DNA from: Actinomadura madurae | GTDB taxonomy: Bacteria; Actinomycetota; Actinomycetes; Streptosporangiales; Streptosporangiaceae | Assembly (NCBI RefSeq): GCF_900115095.1 | Contig: NZ_FOVH01000004.1 | Location: 654,340 to 718,339, forward strand | Length of the DNA: 64,000 bases | Direction of reading: 5' to 3' | Shown here: positions 1 through 11,577 of the stretch, one piece after another | How the letters are laid out: each line of letters begins with the position of its first letter | How positions within the stretch are numbered: the first letter of the stretch is position 1 | Translations under genes and position numbers: made by a program | Notes under the pieces: model-generated | The model's database searches: none | What the model was told of the DNA's origin: nothing | The model's input: the letters and a program-made list of their open reading frames with translations, nothing else

Positions 1-629
1 GCCTGGCGGGACGGCGCGGCGTCCGGTCGCTGCCGATGGTGCTGCACCCGCGGGTGTGGACGAAGCGCCGGCTCGCCGTCCCCGGCGAGCCCGTGGAGGA
101 GCTGCCGACGCTCAGCAGGAAGGCCTTGGACGGCGAGGGCTTCGAGGTCATCGAGCGCCGCGAGCCGTCCCTCCTCCTGGACGGCGGCGTCCTGATCACC
201 GGCGAGGTGGACCGCACGACCGAGTTCGAGCACGGCATGCCGCCCCCGCACCAGGCCTGGACCGGCTCCGGCTGGGAGCACGACCCGCTGGTGATCGACG
301 ACCAGGCCCTCGTCGTGCACGTCCGCGGCCGGGGACTCGTCGTGCTGACGGGGTGCGGGCACGCGGGAGCGGTCAACATCGTCCGGCACGCGCGGCGGCT
401 GACGGGCGTCGACCGGCTGCACGCGCTCGTCGGCGGGCTCCACCTGGGCGGTCCGGCCTTCGAGCCGGTCATCCCGCCCACGGTCGCCGCGCTGACCGAG
501 CTGGCGCCGGGCCTCGTCGTCCCGGGCCACTGCACCGGCTGGCGGGCCCAGCACGCCCTGGCCGCCGCGCTCCCGGACGCCTGGGTGCAGGGCAGCAGCG
601 GCACCACCTACCGCCTCGCCGCCGCATAA
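1..629 (+). CDS. MBL-fold metallo-hydrolase, 3' part (5' end outside window)
   Basis: The frame is open from base 3, so the window cuts this gene; about 208 C-terminal residues are visible. It looks like the C-terminal half of a metallo-beta-lactamase-fold hydrolase of the type related to the methanopterin-pathway phosphate synthase. Visible metal-binding or structural motifs are LTGCGHAG, GGLHL and VVPGHCTGW, each supplying a His, and the chain ends with SSGTTYRL. The N-terminal HxHxDH motif expected for the family would lie upstream of base 1 and cannot be checked. The DUF488 gene starts about 30 bp after the stop on the same strand, so the two may be co-transcribed. The substrate is unknown. 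Confidence 0.8.
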   Translation, partial: LAGRRGVRSLPMVLHPRVWTKRRLAVPGEPVEELPTLSRKALDGEGFEVIERREPSLLLDGGVLITGEVDRTTEFEHGMPPPHQAWTGSGWEHDPLVIDDQALVVHVRGRGLVVLTGCGHAGAVNIVRHARRLTGVDRLHALVGGLHLGGPAFEPVIPPTVAALTELAPGLVVPGHCTGWRAQHALAAALPDAWVQGSSGTTYRLAAA

Positions 630-658
630 CCCCGGCGCCGAGCGGGAAGCGTGGCCGG

Positions 659-1183
659 GTGGAGGCGCTGCTGACGTTCGGCCACGGCAGGGCCGGGCGC
701 GAGGACCTCGCCCGGCTCCTGCGCGACGCGGAGGTCCGGTCGGTGGTGGACGTGCGCACCGCGCCCGGCAGCCGGCGCAACCCGGACGTCCACCGCGACG
801 CCCTTCGGGCGTGGCTGCCCGCCGAAGGAGTCGGCTACCGGTGGGAGAGGCGGCTCGGCGGCTTCCGGCGGCCTGAGCCGGACGCGCCCGACACCTTCTG
901 GCGCAACGACTCCTTCCGCGGCTACGCCGGGCACACCCGCAGCCGCGAGTTCCTGGCCGCCATGGACGACCTCCTCCAGGAAGCCGAAGGCCGCCGCACG
1001 GCGGTGATGTGCAGCGAGTCGGTGTGGTGGCGCTGCCACCGCCGCCTCATCGCCGACTTCGCGGTGCTGGCCCGCGGCCGGGCGGTGCTGCATCTCGCCC
1101 ACGACGGCCGCCTCACCGAGCATCCGCCCACGCCGGGGGCGCGGCTGCGGGAGGACGGCCTGCTCGTCTACGACGGGGAGTGA
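659..1183 (+). CDS. DUF488 family protein
   Basis: A 174-residue protein starting at GTG 659. It opens LLTFGHGRAG and carries the DUF488 signatures VVDVRTAPGSRRNPD near the start and an AVMCSESVWWRCHRR block (residues about 120-135) with Cys and Trp residues typical of the family. The frame stays open far upstream, but that part is a shadow of the preceding gene, and family members start near the TFGHG motif. The function of DUF488 is not established. The last 16 bp overlap the 3' end of the convergent YdeI-like gene, so the two transcripts are antisense at their ends. Confidence 0.85.
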   Translation: MEALLTFGHGRAGREDLARLLRDAEVRSVVDVRTAPGSRRNPDVHRDALRAWLPAEGVGYRWERRLGGFRRPEPDAPDTFWRNDSFRGYAGHTRSREFLAAMDDLLQEAEGRRTAVMCSESVWWRCHRRLIADFAVLARGRAVLHLAHDGRLTEHPPTPGARLREDGLLVYDGE

Positions 1184-1719
1184 GCGGCCAGGCGGGCGAG
1201 CGTCCTGGCCAGCCTCGCCGTGCGTCCGGCCGGGGTCCGGGCCTTGAGCAGCGGGAGGATCGCCAGGTAGCGGCCGGTCTTGCCGAGCGCCGCGAAGCCG
1301 GCCGCGGCCCGGGGGTCGGCGTCGAGCGCGGCGGCCAGGTCGGGCGGCACGGTGACGTCGCGCTGCGCGGCGTAGGCGGCGTCCCAGCGGCCGTCGGCGC
1401 GGGCGGCCTCGATCTCCGCCATGCCGGCCGGGCGCATCCGCCCGGCGGCGACCAGCGCCTCCGCCCGCTCCACGTTGATCCGCGACCACGGGCTGCCGGC
1501 GCGGCGGCGCGAGTACCGCTGGAGGTAGAAGTGCTCGTCGAGGGCCCTGCGGTGGCTGTCGATCCACCCGTGGCACAGCGCGACCTCCAGCGCCTCACCG
1601 ATTCTCAGGGACGTGACGGGCGCGCCCTTCTTCGCGATCTTGAGCCAGACGCCGTCCGCCGACGCGTGGTGCGCGGCGAGCCACGCCTCCCATGCCCCCG
1701 CGTCCTGGAAGTGCATCAT
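1168..1719 (-). CDS. YdeI/OmpD-associated family protein
   Basis: A 183-residue protein with the family signatures WLKIAKKGAP, ALCHGWIDSHRRALDEHFYLQRYSPR-like block (here LQRYSRRRAGSPWSRINVERAEAL) and a C-terminal Ala/Arg-rich tail. Such proteins are often annotated as bacteriocin-protection or OmpD-associated, but the biochemical role is unclear. The start is the first of two ATG codons, preceded by a GGGGGA ribosome-binding site. It is divergent from a WYL regulator across a 34-bp palindrome-bearing spacer, so that regulator is likely to control it. Confidence 0.85.
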   Translation of the reverse strand: MMHFQDAGAWEAWLAAHHASADGVWLKIAKKGAPVTSLRIGEALEVALCHGWIDSHRRALDEHFYLQRYSRRRAGSPWSRINVERAEALVAAGRMRPAGMAEIEAARADGRWDAAYAAQRDVTVPPDLAAALDADPRAAAGFAALGKTGRYLAILPLLKARTPAGRTARLARTLARLAAHSPS

Positions 1720-1752
1720 CGCTGGTCCCCCTCGGTGTCGATACCTCCATGC

Positions 1753-1793
1753 TCTCCCTCAAAGTGCTCGCCTTCTGAGCACTTTGAGGGAGA
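1753..1793. promoter_or_regulatory. Large perfect inverted repeat, probable operator of the YdeI/WYL divergon
   Basis: Two perfect 17-bp arms (TCTCCCTCAAAGTGCTC and its reverse complement) flank the 7-bp spacer GCCTTCT. The repeat fills nearly all of the region between the two divergent genes. The arm core CTCAAAGT resembles operators of autoregulated WYL/HTH_11 regulators. The right arm also contains the GAGGGA that probably serves as ribosome-binding site for the WYL gene, so the structure could act on DNA or RNA. Confidence 0.75.
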
Positions 1794-1802
1794 ATGTGGA
1801 CC

Positions 1803-2753
1803 ATGCGCGCCGACCGCCTCGTGGCCGCCCTGCTGCTGATGCAGAGCCGGGGCCGGGTGACGGCGGCCGAGCTGGCCGCCGAGCTGGAGGTGTCCGTCGC
1901 CACCGCCCGCCGCGATCTGGAGGCGTTGTCGGCCGCGGGCGTCCCCGTCTACCCGCGGCCCGGACGCGGCGGGGGCTGGTCGCTCGTCGGCGGCGCCCGC
2001 ACCGATCTCAGCGGGCTCACGGCGGTGGAGGCGCAGGCGCTGTACCTGCTCGCCGGTCCCGCGGCGGGCGTGTCGGCCGAGGCGAAGGCGGCGCTGCGCA
2101 AGCTCGTCCGGGCCCTGCCCAGCACGTTCCGGGCGGACGCCGAGGCCGCGACCGCCGCGACGATGGTCGACCCCACCCGGTGGGGCGGGCACGACCGGCC
2201 CCGCCCCGCCCTGGTCGGCGTGCTCCAGGACGCCGTGGTCCGCCGCCGCAAGGTCCGCCTGACCTACGCCGGCCGCACCCGCGAGCGGACGGAGCGGCTG
2301 GTCGACCCGTGGGGCCTGATCGACAAGGACGACGTCTGGTACCTCCTCGCCGGGACCGCGCACGGGCGCCGCACCTTCCGCGTCGACCGCATCGAGCGGG
2401 CCGAGCCGACGGACGCGCGCGCCGCACGCCCGGACGGCTTCACGCTCGCCGCCGCCTGGGAGGAGACCGTCGAGGAGATCGAACGGCGCCGCTCCCGCAC
2501 CTGGGCGACCGTGCTCATCGAGGAGCGGTTCGTGTTCGTGCTGCGCGAGCGGTTCGGACGGCACTGCCGCACCGAGGGCACCGCCGGGCAGGGACGCGTG
2601 CGGGTCCGGGTGGGCGCGCCGACCCCGCTGGACATCGCCCGCGACCTCGCGGGCTGGGGCGGGCGCATCGACGTCCTGGAACCGCCCTCCGTCCGCGACG
2701 AGCTGGCGCGCATCGGCACGGAACTGGCCGCCCGCTACGCCGGGGAGGACTGA
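1803..2753 (+). CDS. YafY-family transcriptional regulator (HTH_11 + WYL)
   Basis: A 316-residue regulator. An N-terminal DeoR/HTH_11 helix-turn-helix (residues about 1-60, with AAELAAELEVSVATARRDLEAL) is followed by a WYL sensor domain (residues about 130-210, with RLVDPWGLIDKDDVWYLLAG) and a C-terminal WCX-like extension. An in-frame ATG at 1794 lies inside or against the palindrome with no room for a ribosome-binding site. ATG 1803 has GAGGGA about 10 bases upstream and gives the family-typical MRADRLVALLL-like start, so I chose it. It probably represses itself and the divergent ydeI-like gene through the flanking inverted repeat; WYL domains usually sense a ligand. Confidence 0.88.
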   Translation: MRADRLVAALLLMQSRGRVTAAELAAELEVSVATARRDLEALSAAGVPVYPRPGRGGGWSLVGGARTDLSGLTAVEAQALYLLAGPAAGVSAEAKAALRKLVRALPSTFRADAEAATAATMVDPTRWGGHDRPRPALVGVLQDAVVRRRKVRLTYAGRTRERTERLVDPWGLIDKDDVWYLLAGTAHGRRTFRVDRIERAEPTDARAARPDGFTLAAAWEETVEEIERRRSRTWATVLIEERFVFVLRERFGRHCRTEGTAGQGRVRVRVGAPTPLDIARDLAGWGGRIDVLEPPSVRDELARIGTELAARYAGED

Positions 2754-2805
2754 CGCACCACGAGGGCTTCGGTAATTTGGTGGCAGCGCATCGTGAGGAG
2801 GAGCC

Positions 2806-4029
2806 ATGTCGTCCTCGCTCCTGCCGGGCACCGGCGGCACCGGGCGGGTCTCCCCCGCGACGCGGCGGCGCACCATGGGCATCCTCCTGCGCGAGGTGCA
2901 TCGGGACGGGGCGGTGTCGCGCACCGAGCTCGCCGCCCGGATGGGCGTGAACCGGAGCACGATCCTGACGCTGATCGCGAAGCTCGCGGACGCGGGCCTG
3001 GTGCGGGAGGAGCCGTCCGCGGCGACGGGGCGGTCCGGGCGGCCGTCGCTCGTCGTCCGCCCCGAGCCCGGCCGGGCGTACGTCCTCGCCTTCGACGTCG
3101 CGATGGACCGGCTGGTCGCCGCCAGGGTCGGGCTCGGCGGGACGGTCCTGGAGCGCAGGGAGGCGTTCCGGCGCCGCGGTCGGGACGACCTGGAGGACGT
3201 GGTCGCCGTCCTCGCCGGGTTCGGGCGCGCGCTCGTGGCCGCCGCCCCGCCGGACGCGGCGTGCGCGGGGGTCGGCGCGTCGTTCTGCGGCCTGATCAGG
3301 GCGGCCGACGGGAAGGTCCGGCTGGTGCCCACCCGGGGGTGGACGGATCTCGACTTCGGCCCGGCCCTCGGCGAGCGGCTGGGCCTGGACCTGCCCGTGA
3401 AGGTCGGCAACGAGGCGCATCTGGGCGCCTTCGCCGAGCTCGAACGCGGCGCGGGCGCGGGCGGCAGGAACCTCGTCTACCTGCATGGGGACATCGGCGT
3501 CGGCGGCGGCATCATCGTCGGCGGCAAGCCGCTGCACGGCGACGACGGCTACGCCGCCGAGCTCGGCCACATGATCGTCAATCCGTACGGCGGGCGCCCC
3601 TGCAACTGCGGCTCGCGCGGCTGCCTGGAGGCGGAGGTGGGCGAGGCGGCGCTGCTGGAGGCGGCCGGGCGCGCCGGCGGCCCGGTCGGCCGGGAGGGGG
3701 TGCGGGCCGTGGTGGACGCGGCGGAGGCCGGGGACGAGGCCGCCCGGCGGGCCCTGGAGCGGGTCGGCGACTGGCTCGGCATCGGCGTCACCAACCTGAT
3801 CAACCTGTTCAACCCGGGCGTCGTCGTCTTCGGCGGCATGCTGCAGGAGATCTACCGGGGCGCGGCGTCCCAGGTCCGCGCCCGCGTGGCGGCGAGCGGC
3901 CTGCCCGTCTCCCGGGAGCACGTCGAGCTCCGCACCGCCGCGCTCGGCTACGAGTCCACCCTGGTCGGCGCCGCCGAGCTGGGCTTCGCCGCGCTGCTGG
4001 CCGACCCTCTAGGCGTCCTCGGCGCCTGA
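2806..4029 (+). CDS. ROK family transcriptional regulator
   Basis: A 407-residue NagC/XylR-type repressor. An N-terminal winged helix (residues about 20-80, SRTELAARMGVNRSTILTLI) is fused to a ROK sugar-kinase-like domain. The zinc motif CNCGSRGCLE is present (residues about 266-275), as is GVGGGIIVGGKP. The N-terminal phosphate-binding segment reads FDVAMDRL rather than the kinase DxGxT, as expected for a regulator that does not phosphorylate sugar. AGGAGGAGCC precedes the ATG. No sugar transporter lies beside it; the nearest carbohydrate gene is the GH1 glucosidase about 2.5 kb away. The 3' end overlaps the convergent GNAT gene by 21 bp. Confidence 0.9.
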   Translation: MSSSLLPGTGGTGRVSPATRRRTMGILLREVHRDGAVSRTELAARMGVNRSTILTLIAKLADAGLVREEPSAATGRSGRPSLVVRPEPGRAYVLAFDVAMDRLVAARVGLGGTVLERREAFRRRGRDDLEDVVAVLAGFGRALVAAAPPDAACAGVGASFCGLIRAADGKVRLVPTRGWTDLDFGPALGERLGLDLPVKVGNEAHLGAFAELERGAGAGGRNLVYLHGDIGVGGGIIVGGKPLHGDDGYAAELGHMIVNPYGGRPCNCGSRGCLEAEVGEAALLEAAGRAGGPVGREGVRAVVDAAEAGDEAARRALERVGDWLGIGVTNLINLFNPGVVVFGGMLQEIYRGAASQVRARVAASGLPVSREHVELRTAALGYESTLVGAAELGFAALLADPLGVLGA

Positions 4030-4674
4030 TTCCGGGAGCCCGAACATCGGGAGGCACGGGGCGAGCCCCTCCACGGTGACGGGGACGGTGCGGTGTCGTT
4101 CCCAGTCCTCCCGGGTGAGCCGCATCCGGTGATCGATCCTCGGTTCGCCGCGGACGACGCGGCGGTCGATCCCGTTGGCCTGGTAACCGAGCTTGCGCGA
4201 CACGGCCTGCGACGCGTGGCTGGTGTCGAACGCGGACGACAGCGCCTCGTCGGCGCCCAGCCCGGAGAACGCCAGGTGCAGGACGGCGGCCCTCATCTCC
4301 GTGCCGATCCCCTGCCCCTGGTGGCGGCGACCGAGCCACGAACCCGTCTCGACCTGGCGGAGGACGGCCAGGTCACGTCCCCGGAGCGTCTGCTGCCCGG
4401 CGACCTCGCCCGCGTGGAAGACGGTGAGGTCGAGCTCCCACGACTCCGGCGTCCACTCCGCGAGCATCTGCCAGTGGTGCTGGACGACGCCGCGCGCCAC
4501 CTCGGCGGGCGGGCGATCCGTCCACGGCACCGCGAACGGCATCGTCTCGGGCGGATGGACCCCCTCGGCCGCGACGCCGGCCAGGGCCCCGAGTTCTTCA
4601 GGAGACGGGAGCCGCAGCTCCAGCCGGGGCGTCCTCAGCCGTAGTCCGACGAGCGGGAAGTGATCGACCAGCAT
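4009..4674 (-). CDS. GNAT family N-acetyltransferase
   Basis: A 221-residue acetyltransferase of the RimJ/RimL-like GNAT class. It starts MLVDHFPLVGLRLRTPRLEL, and the acetyl-CoA pyrophosphate-binding loop is visible as RRHQGQGIGTEMR, followed by the typical SRKLGYQANGIDRR end of the core fold. GAGAAGGA precedes the start codon. A longer open frame upstream overlaps the kinase gene and is a shadow. The acceptor substrate cannot be told from sequence. It follows the kinase-cyclophilin gene on the same strand after only 17 bp, so the two may be co-transcribed. Confidence 0.87.
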   Translation of the reverse strand: MLVDHFPLVGLRLRTPRLELRLPSPEELGALAGVAAEGVHPPETMPFAVPWTDRPPAEVARGVVQHHWQMLAEWTPESWELDLTVFHAGEVAGQQTLRGRDLAVLRQVETGSWLGRRHQGQGIGTEMRAAVLHLAFSGLGADEALSSAFDTSHASQAVSRKLGYQANGIDRRVVRGEPRIDHRMRLTREDWERHRTVPVTVEGLAPCLPMFGLPESGAEDA

Positions 4675-4691
4675 TCCTTCTCCCGGCCGGG

Positions 4692-6431
<1,740 letters not shown>

Positions 6432-6499
6432 TCACCACCTCCACGACGATCCGGAAAGGGCAGACTATCCACGCCGCGTCCCGGACGGTCGCGCGGTGG

Positions 6500-7807
<1,308 letters not shown>

Positions 7808-7960
7808 CGCGTTTCCCTCCCCTGCATGCCTCGGCGAAATGCGAATAGCCTTCGGATATTAGTGCGGGGGTGGTGCGCGCGGAAGACTCCCGTGACCCGC
7901 GGGTGGTGAAGGGCGGGCCGAGCATGCCGGGCACCGGTGCGTTCGGGGGACAATGGCAAC

Positions 7961-8584
7961 GTGACCGAGATCCGCACCCCGCTCCGCCGCCGTCCCGCCC
8001 AGCGCCGCAGCGCCGAACGCGTCCAGCGGATGCTCGACGCCTGCGCGGCCATCCTGGACGAGGACGGCTACGACGGCCTCACCACGACGCGCATCGCGCA
8101 GCGGGCCGAGGTGGCGATCGGGTCGGTCTACCAGTTCTTCCCCGACAAGCGCGCCGTCGCGCAGGCGCTCGCCCTGCGCAACCTGGAGGAGTTCGGCGAC
8201 CGGGTCGCCGCGCGGCTGGCCGCCGGCGAGTTCGGCGACTGGTCCGACACGGTCGGCGCGATCATCGAGATCTTCGTGGAGATGCACCGGACCGTGCCCG
8301 GCTTCCGGGTGCTGCGCTTCGGCGACGTCGCGGACGTCAACCTGCTCGACTCCGAGGCCGACAACAACGCGGTGGTCGCCGACCGGCTCCGCAGGCTGGT
8401 GGTGGACACCTTCGGCGTCCAGGACACCCCCGGTCTCGCCACCGCGCTCGCCATCGCGGTCGAGGCCGGCGACGCCGTGCTGAAGATGGCGTTCCGCCGC
8501 AGCCCGGACGGCGATCCCGAGATCGTCGCCGAGGCGGAACGGCTGATCCACGGGTACCTGGCCGCGCACATCCAGGAGTCCTGA
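7961..8584 (+). CDS. TetR/AcrR family transcriptional regulator
   Basis: A 207-residue regulator. The N-terminal helix-turn-helix (residues about 20-65) reads LTTTRIAQRAEVAIGSVYQFFPDKRAV, a textbook TetR domain, and the C-terminal ligand domain is unassigned. GTG 7961 follows a GGGGGA-containing spacer. An upstream in-frame GTG at 7937 would add eight residues of low quality. The gene lies divergent to the GH1 glucosidase and upstream of a LURP-one-like gene; the sequence does not tell which it regulates. Confidence 0.87.
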   Translation: MTEIRTPLRRRPAQRRSAERVQRMLDACAAILDEDGYDGLTTTRIAQRAEVAIGSVYQFFPDKRAVAQALALRNLEEFGDRVAARLAAGEFGDWSDTVGAIIEIFVEMHRTVPGFRVLRFGDVADVNLLDSEADNNAVVADRLRRLVVDTFGVQDTPGLATALAIAVEAGDAVLKMAFRRSPDGDPEIVAEAERLIHGYLAAHIQES

Positions 8585-8704
8585 GCGACCCCCGCGGCGG
8601 CGGGCGTGCCCCGGGCGCCGCGGCCCGGCCCGGCGCGCCCGCGCAAACGCCGCATGAAGCTGGGTCGCTGTGGCAGACTCCCTCGGCAAAACGCAATAGA
8701 ACGG

Positions 8705-9313
8705 GTGAGTTCGCTGGACGAAGAGAGACTGCAGGCGCAGCGCAAGCTGCTGATCCGGCAGCGGGTGCGCCTGATGGTGAACCAGTACGAGGTGCACGCC
8801 GAGGGCAGCGGCGGCCAGGAGGGCGAGCTGCTCGCCTTCGCGCAGCAGAAGCGGCTGGCGTTCAAGGAACAGGTCACCCTGTACTCCGACGACACCAAGA
8901 CGCGCCCGATCCTCGGGTTCAAGGCGCGCAAGCGCATCGACCTCGCGTCGGCGTACGACGTCACCGACGCGCACGGGCAGGCGATCGGCGTCTTCCGCAA
9001 GGACTTCAAGAAGTCGCTGCTCGCCTCGACCTGGCACCTGGAGCAGCCGGGCCTCGGCGTGACGACCGGCAGCGAGCGCAACAAGGTCGTCGCGGTGCTG
9101 CGGCGCGTCTGGCAGATCATCCCGTACGTGGAGAGCCTTCCGTTCGCCTGGCCGTACCACTTCGACTTCTACGCCGGTGACCAGGTGGTCTTCTCCGTCG
9201 ACAAGAAGTTCGGGTTCCGCGACCGCTACGTCGTCGAGATCAACGACCCGCGGCTCGACCGCCGCCTGGTCATCGCGCAGGCGGTCGGCCTGGACGCCCT
9301 CCAGTCGCGCTGA
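8705..9313 (+). CDS. LURP-one-related / tubby C-terminal-like protein
   Basis: A 202-residue soluble protein that fits the LURP-one-related (scramblase/tubby-like beta-barrel) family. Features are an N-terminal helical segment (LQAQRKLLIRQRVRLMVNQYEV), strand pairs such as LAFKEQVTLYSDD and GFKARKRIDLASAYDVTDA, and a closing VVEINDPRLDRRLVIAQAVGLDAL. Bacterial members have no firm biochemical role; the fold can bind phosphoinositides or lipids. The start is GTG 8705; no good ribosome-binding site precedes it, so the message may be leaderless. The open frame extends upstream to 8606 but that part is low-complexity. Confidence 0.72.
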   Translation: MSSLDEERLQAQRKLLIRQRVRLMVNQYEVHAEGSGGQEGELLAFAQQKRLAFKEQVTLYSDDTKTRPILGFKARKRIDLASAYDVTDAHGQAIGVFRKDFKKSLLASTWHLEQPGLGVTTGSERNKVVAVLRRVWQIIPYVESLPFAWPYHFDFYAGDQVVFSVDKKFGFRDRYVVEINDPRLDRRLVIAQAVGLDALQSR

Positions 9314-9402
9314 CGCCCTCCCGGTCGCCCTGACGCCCTCCCGGTCGCGCCGGCGCCCGCCTCCGGGCGATGCGCGTTCCCGCGACGCCCTGGCCTCCGC
9401 GC

Positions 9403-9431
9403 GCTTTACATGTTACGAAGGTATGTAAAGC
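9403..9431. promoter_or_regulatory. 9-bp inverted repeat upstream of the diiron protein gene
   Basis: GCTTTACAT and ATGTAAAGC form perfect arms around an 11-bp centre. The AT-rich palindrome stands out from GC-rich surroundings and ends about 60 bp before the ferritin-like gene. TTTACA inside the left arm could also be a -35 element. It is probably an operator or operator-promoter, with an unknown cognate regulator. Confidence 0.65.
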
Positions 9432-9491
9432 CGTGGGCGGAGCACACCCGCGTCGCGATCGCGCGGCGTCCTGCCCGGAGGAGGATCCCCC

Positions 9492-10598
9492 GTGAGTTCC
9501 TACGACCTCTACACCACGCCGGTGCCGACCGAGACGTGGAACGTACCGATGGCGGGCGACACCCGCTTCACCTGGGAGTACGACGAGGGGCGCGACCGGC
9601 TGCTGAACCTGTACCAGAAGGGCAAGGACAAGCAGTGGGACGCGCAGAAGCGCATCGACTGGGACCTTGAGGTCGATCCGGTGAACGTCGCCGGGCTGCC
9701 GGAGAACTTCAACCCGCTGTTCGGCTCCGACATCTGGGAGAAGATGTCGCAGAAGGAGCGGGACGAGTTCGGCCGGCACCAGGGTTCATGGCTGTTCAGC
9801 CAGTTCCTGCACGGCGAGCAGGGCGCGCTGAACGTGTCGGCCCGCATCGTGCAGTCCGTCCCCGACCTGGACTCGAAGTTCTACGCCGCCACGCAGACCA
9901 TGGACGAGGCGCGGCACGTCGAGCTGTACACGAGGTTCGTGCACGAGAAGATCGGCATGTACTACCCGATCAACCAGGACCTGGCGAAGCTGCTCGCCGA
10001 GTCGCTGGAGGACAGCCGCTGGGACCTGCCCTACCTCGGCATGCAGGTGCTCATCGAGGGCCTCGCGCTCGCCGCGTTCGGGCTCTACCGCGACATGTCG
10101 ACGAACCCGCTGGTGAAGCAGCTGCTCGCCTATGTCATGCAGGACGAGGCGCGGCACGTGGCGTTCGGGCGGCTCGCGCTCAAGGACTACTACGCCGAGC
10201 TGACCGACAAGGAGCGGGCCGAGCGCGAGGAGTTCGTCGTCGAGGGCTGCTATCTGATGCGCGACCGTTTCAAGGGCCGCGAGATCTTCGAGCAGCTCGA
10301 CATGCCGGTGGACCGGTGCATGGAATATGTCGACAACTCCGACATGTACACCCTCTACCAGTCGCTGCTGTTCAGCCGGATCGTGCCCTGCGTCCGGGAC
10401 GTCGGCCTGTGGGGCGACAAGGTGCAGGCCGCGTACCAGGACATGGGCGTCCTCGACAACGCCAAGGCGGACCTCGAGGTGCTGATGAGGCAGGACGAGG
10501 AGATCGCGGAGAAGGTCGACGAGGAGCGCTACGCGGCCGAGGTCGCGGCCCGCAAGGACGAGGTCGACCAGGCCATCAGCCTCGGCTCCGCCGAGTAG
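9492..10598 (+). CDS. Ferritin-like diiron protein (putative oxygenase)
   Basis: A 368-residue protein with two DEARH motifs (TQTMDEARHVELY near residue 140 and VMQDEARHVAFG near 220). Upstream glutamates (FLHGEQGAL, VLIEGLAL) complete the Glu/His ligand set of a four-helix-bundle diiron centre. This arrangement resembles R2-type oxidases and AurF/VlmB-like N-oxygenases, but the substrate is not apparent. GTG 9492 is preceded by GGAGGA, and a palindrome sits about 60 bp upstream, so a dedicated regulator is likely. The protein is probably cytosolic because no signal or membrane segment is visible. It could equally be an iron-storage-like or fatty-acid-modifying diiron enzyme. Confidence 0.8.
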   Translation: MSSYDLYTTPVPTETWNVPMAGDTRFTWEYDEGRDRLLNLYQKGKDKQWDAQKRIDWDLEVDPVNVAGLPENFNPLFGSDIWEKMSQKERDEFGRHQGSWLFSQFLHGEQGALNVSARIVQSVPDLDSKFYAATQTMDEARHVELYTRFVHEKIGMYYPINQDLAKLLAESLEDSRWDLPYLGMQVLIEGLALAAFGLYRDMSTNPLVKQLLAYVMQDEARHVAFGRLALKDYYAELTDKERAEREEFVVEGCYLMRDRFKGREIFEQLDMPVDRCMEYVDNSDMYTLYQSLLFSRIVPCVRDVGLWGDKVQAAYQDMGVLDNAKADLEVLMRQDEEIAEKVDEERYAAEVAARKDEVDQAISLGSAE

Positions 10599-10636
10599 CC
10601 GGGAGCATCGGGCGGCCCGGGAACCGGGCCTTCGGC

Positions 10637-10660
10637 GGGGGCGTCCCACGGGGCGCCCCC
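10637..10660 (+). terminator. Rho-independent-like terminator
   Basis: GGGGGCG and CGCCCCC pair around a 10-base loop and are followed by GGTTTATGCCTTTTC, a loose T-rich tract. It lies 39 bp after the diiron protein gene and probably ends its transcript. The rest of the 280-bp interval to the next gene shows no ORF worth calling. Confidence 0.6.
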
Positions 10661-10878
10661 GGTTTATGCCTTTTCGTAGCTTAATGCCATTCGGCGGCTC
10701 CGGACTTTCCTTCCCCTTCGCGTAGATCTTTGTTCCGGCCGGTCAATTCACCTCCGAAATCGCCGCGTGGGACATCGGCGTGTACTAGCGTCCCCGCTCG
10801 ACGGCGCGCCGGATTCGCATATCGCGCGGGCGCGCACTACACGTGCAGGGTCAATCCCACATCCCTCGGGGGGAAGAA

Positions 10879-11478
10879 ATGAACCGGTCCACCATCAAAC
10901 TGCTGAGCGCCTGCGCCCTCGCTCCCGTCGTCGCCGCGTTCGCCGTGGCGGCCGCCCCGGCGAACGCCGCCAAGGGCCCGGCCACGACGCTCCTCTACGA
11001 CACCGCGACCGGAGCCGCCCCCGTCACCGGGACGCTCCCCGCCCCCGTCGTCAACCGCGCGGGCCGGGCCGCCGAGACGGGCACCGGCGCGGTCGACGGC
11101 ATCCTCCGCGCGGCGCCGGTCGCCGCCCCCCTCCCGCACGGGCGCAGCGCCGAGACGCCGCTGAGCATGCCCGTTCCGGGGCTGACGTCCGGGCTGCCGG
11201 ACGTCCCGTCCATGCTCGGCCTCGGCGGGCTGCCGGCCGGGTCCAAGCTCCTCCGCGAGACCGGACGGCACGCCGGGCACCCGTCGGGCTCCGCCGTGAA
11301 CAAGGCGGGCAAGGCCGTGGGCAAGGCCGGCGGGCTCGTCGGGTCCAAGGGCGGCGCCGGCAAGGTGGTCGACGTGCTGACGGCGAAGGAGCGCTCGGTC
11401 TCCCGGGTGGCGGACGGCCCACTGTCCATGCCCGGCGCCTCCGTCCTCGACCTGGCGGACCCGGTAGGCCTCGGCTGA
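10879..11478 (+). CDS. Secreted protein of unknown function
   Basis: A 199-residue protein with a clear signal peptide: MNRSTIK, then LLSACALAPVVAAFAVAAAP, and an ANA-A type cleavage site near residue 30. The mature part is rich in Ala, Gly, Pro and Lys (for example KAGKAVGKAGGLVGSKGG) with no recognised domain or Cys pairs. It contains LSMPVPGL and a near-repeat LSMPGASV. GGGGGGAAG precedes ATG 10879. It may be a small surface or aerial-structure protein, but nothing decides the function. A strong hairpin terminator follows. Confidence 0.7.
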   Translation: MNRSTIKLLSACALAPVVAAFAVAAAPANAAKGPATTLLYDTATGAAPVTGTLPAPVVNRAGRAAETGTGAVDGILRAAPVAAPLPHGRSAETPLSMPVPGLTSGLPDVPSMLGLGGLPAGSKLLRETGRHAGHPSGSAVNKAGKAVGKAGGLVGSKGGAGKVVDVLTAKERSVSRVADGPLSMPGASVLDLADPVGLG

Positions 11479-11533
11479 CCCGCCGTACCACGGCACCGGG
11501 ACACCACGACAACACGGCATCACGGACCTCCTC

Positions 11534-11577
11534 ACGGGGCGTTCCGGCGGAAGCGACATTCCACCGGAACGCCCCGT
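11534..11577 (+). terminator. Strong hairpin terminator after the secreted protein gene
   Basis: Perfect 14-bp arms (ACGGGGCGTTCCGG and its complement) surround a 16-base loop, followed by TTCGTT. It is positioned 56 bp after the stop of the secreted protein gene. Confidence 0.8.

Noticed and set aside
56..658. N-terminal extension of the DUF488 frame
   Set aside because: It overlaps the MBL-fold gene in another frame and is Arg/Pro/Ala-rich shadow sequence.
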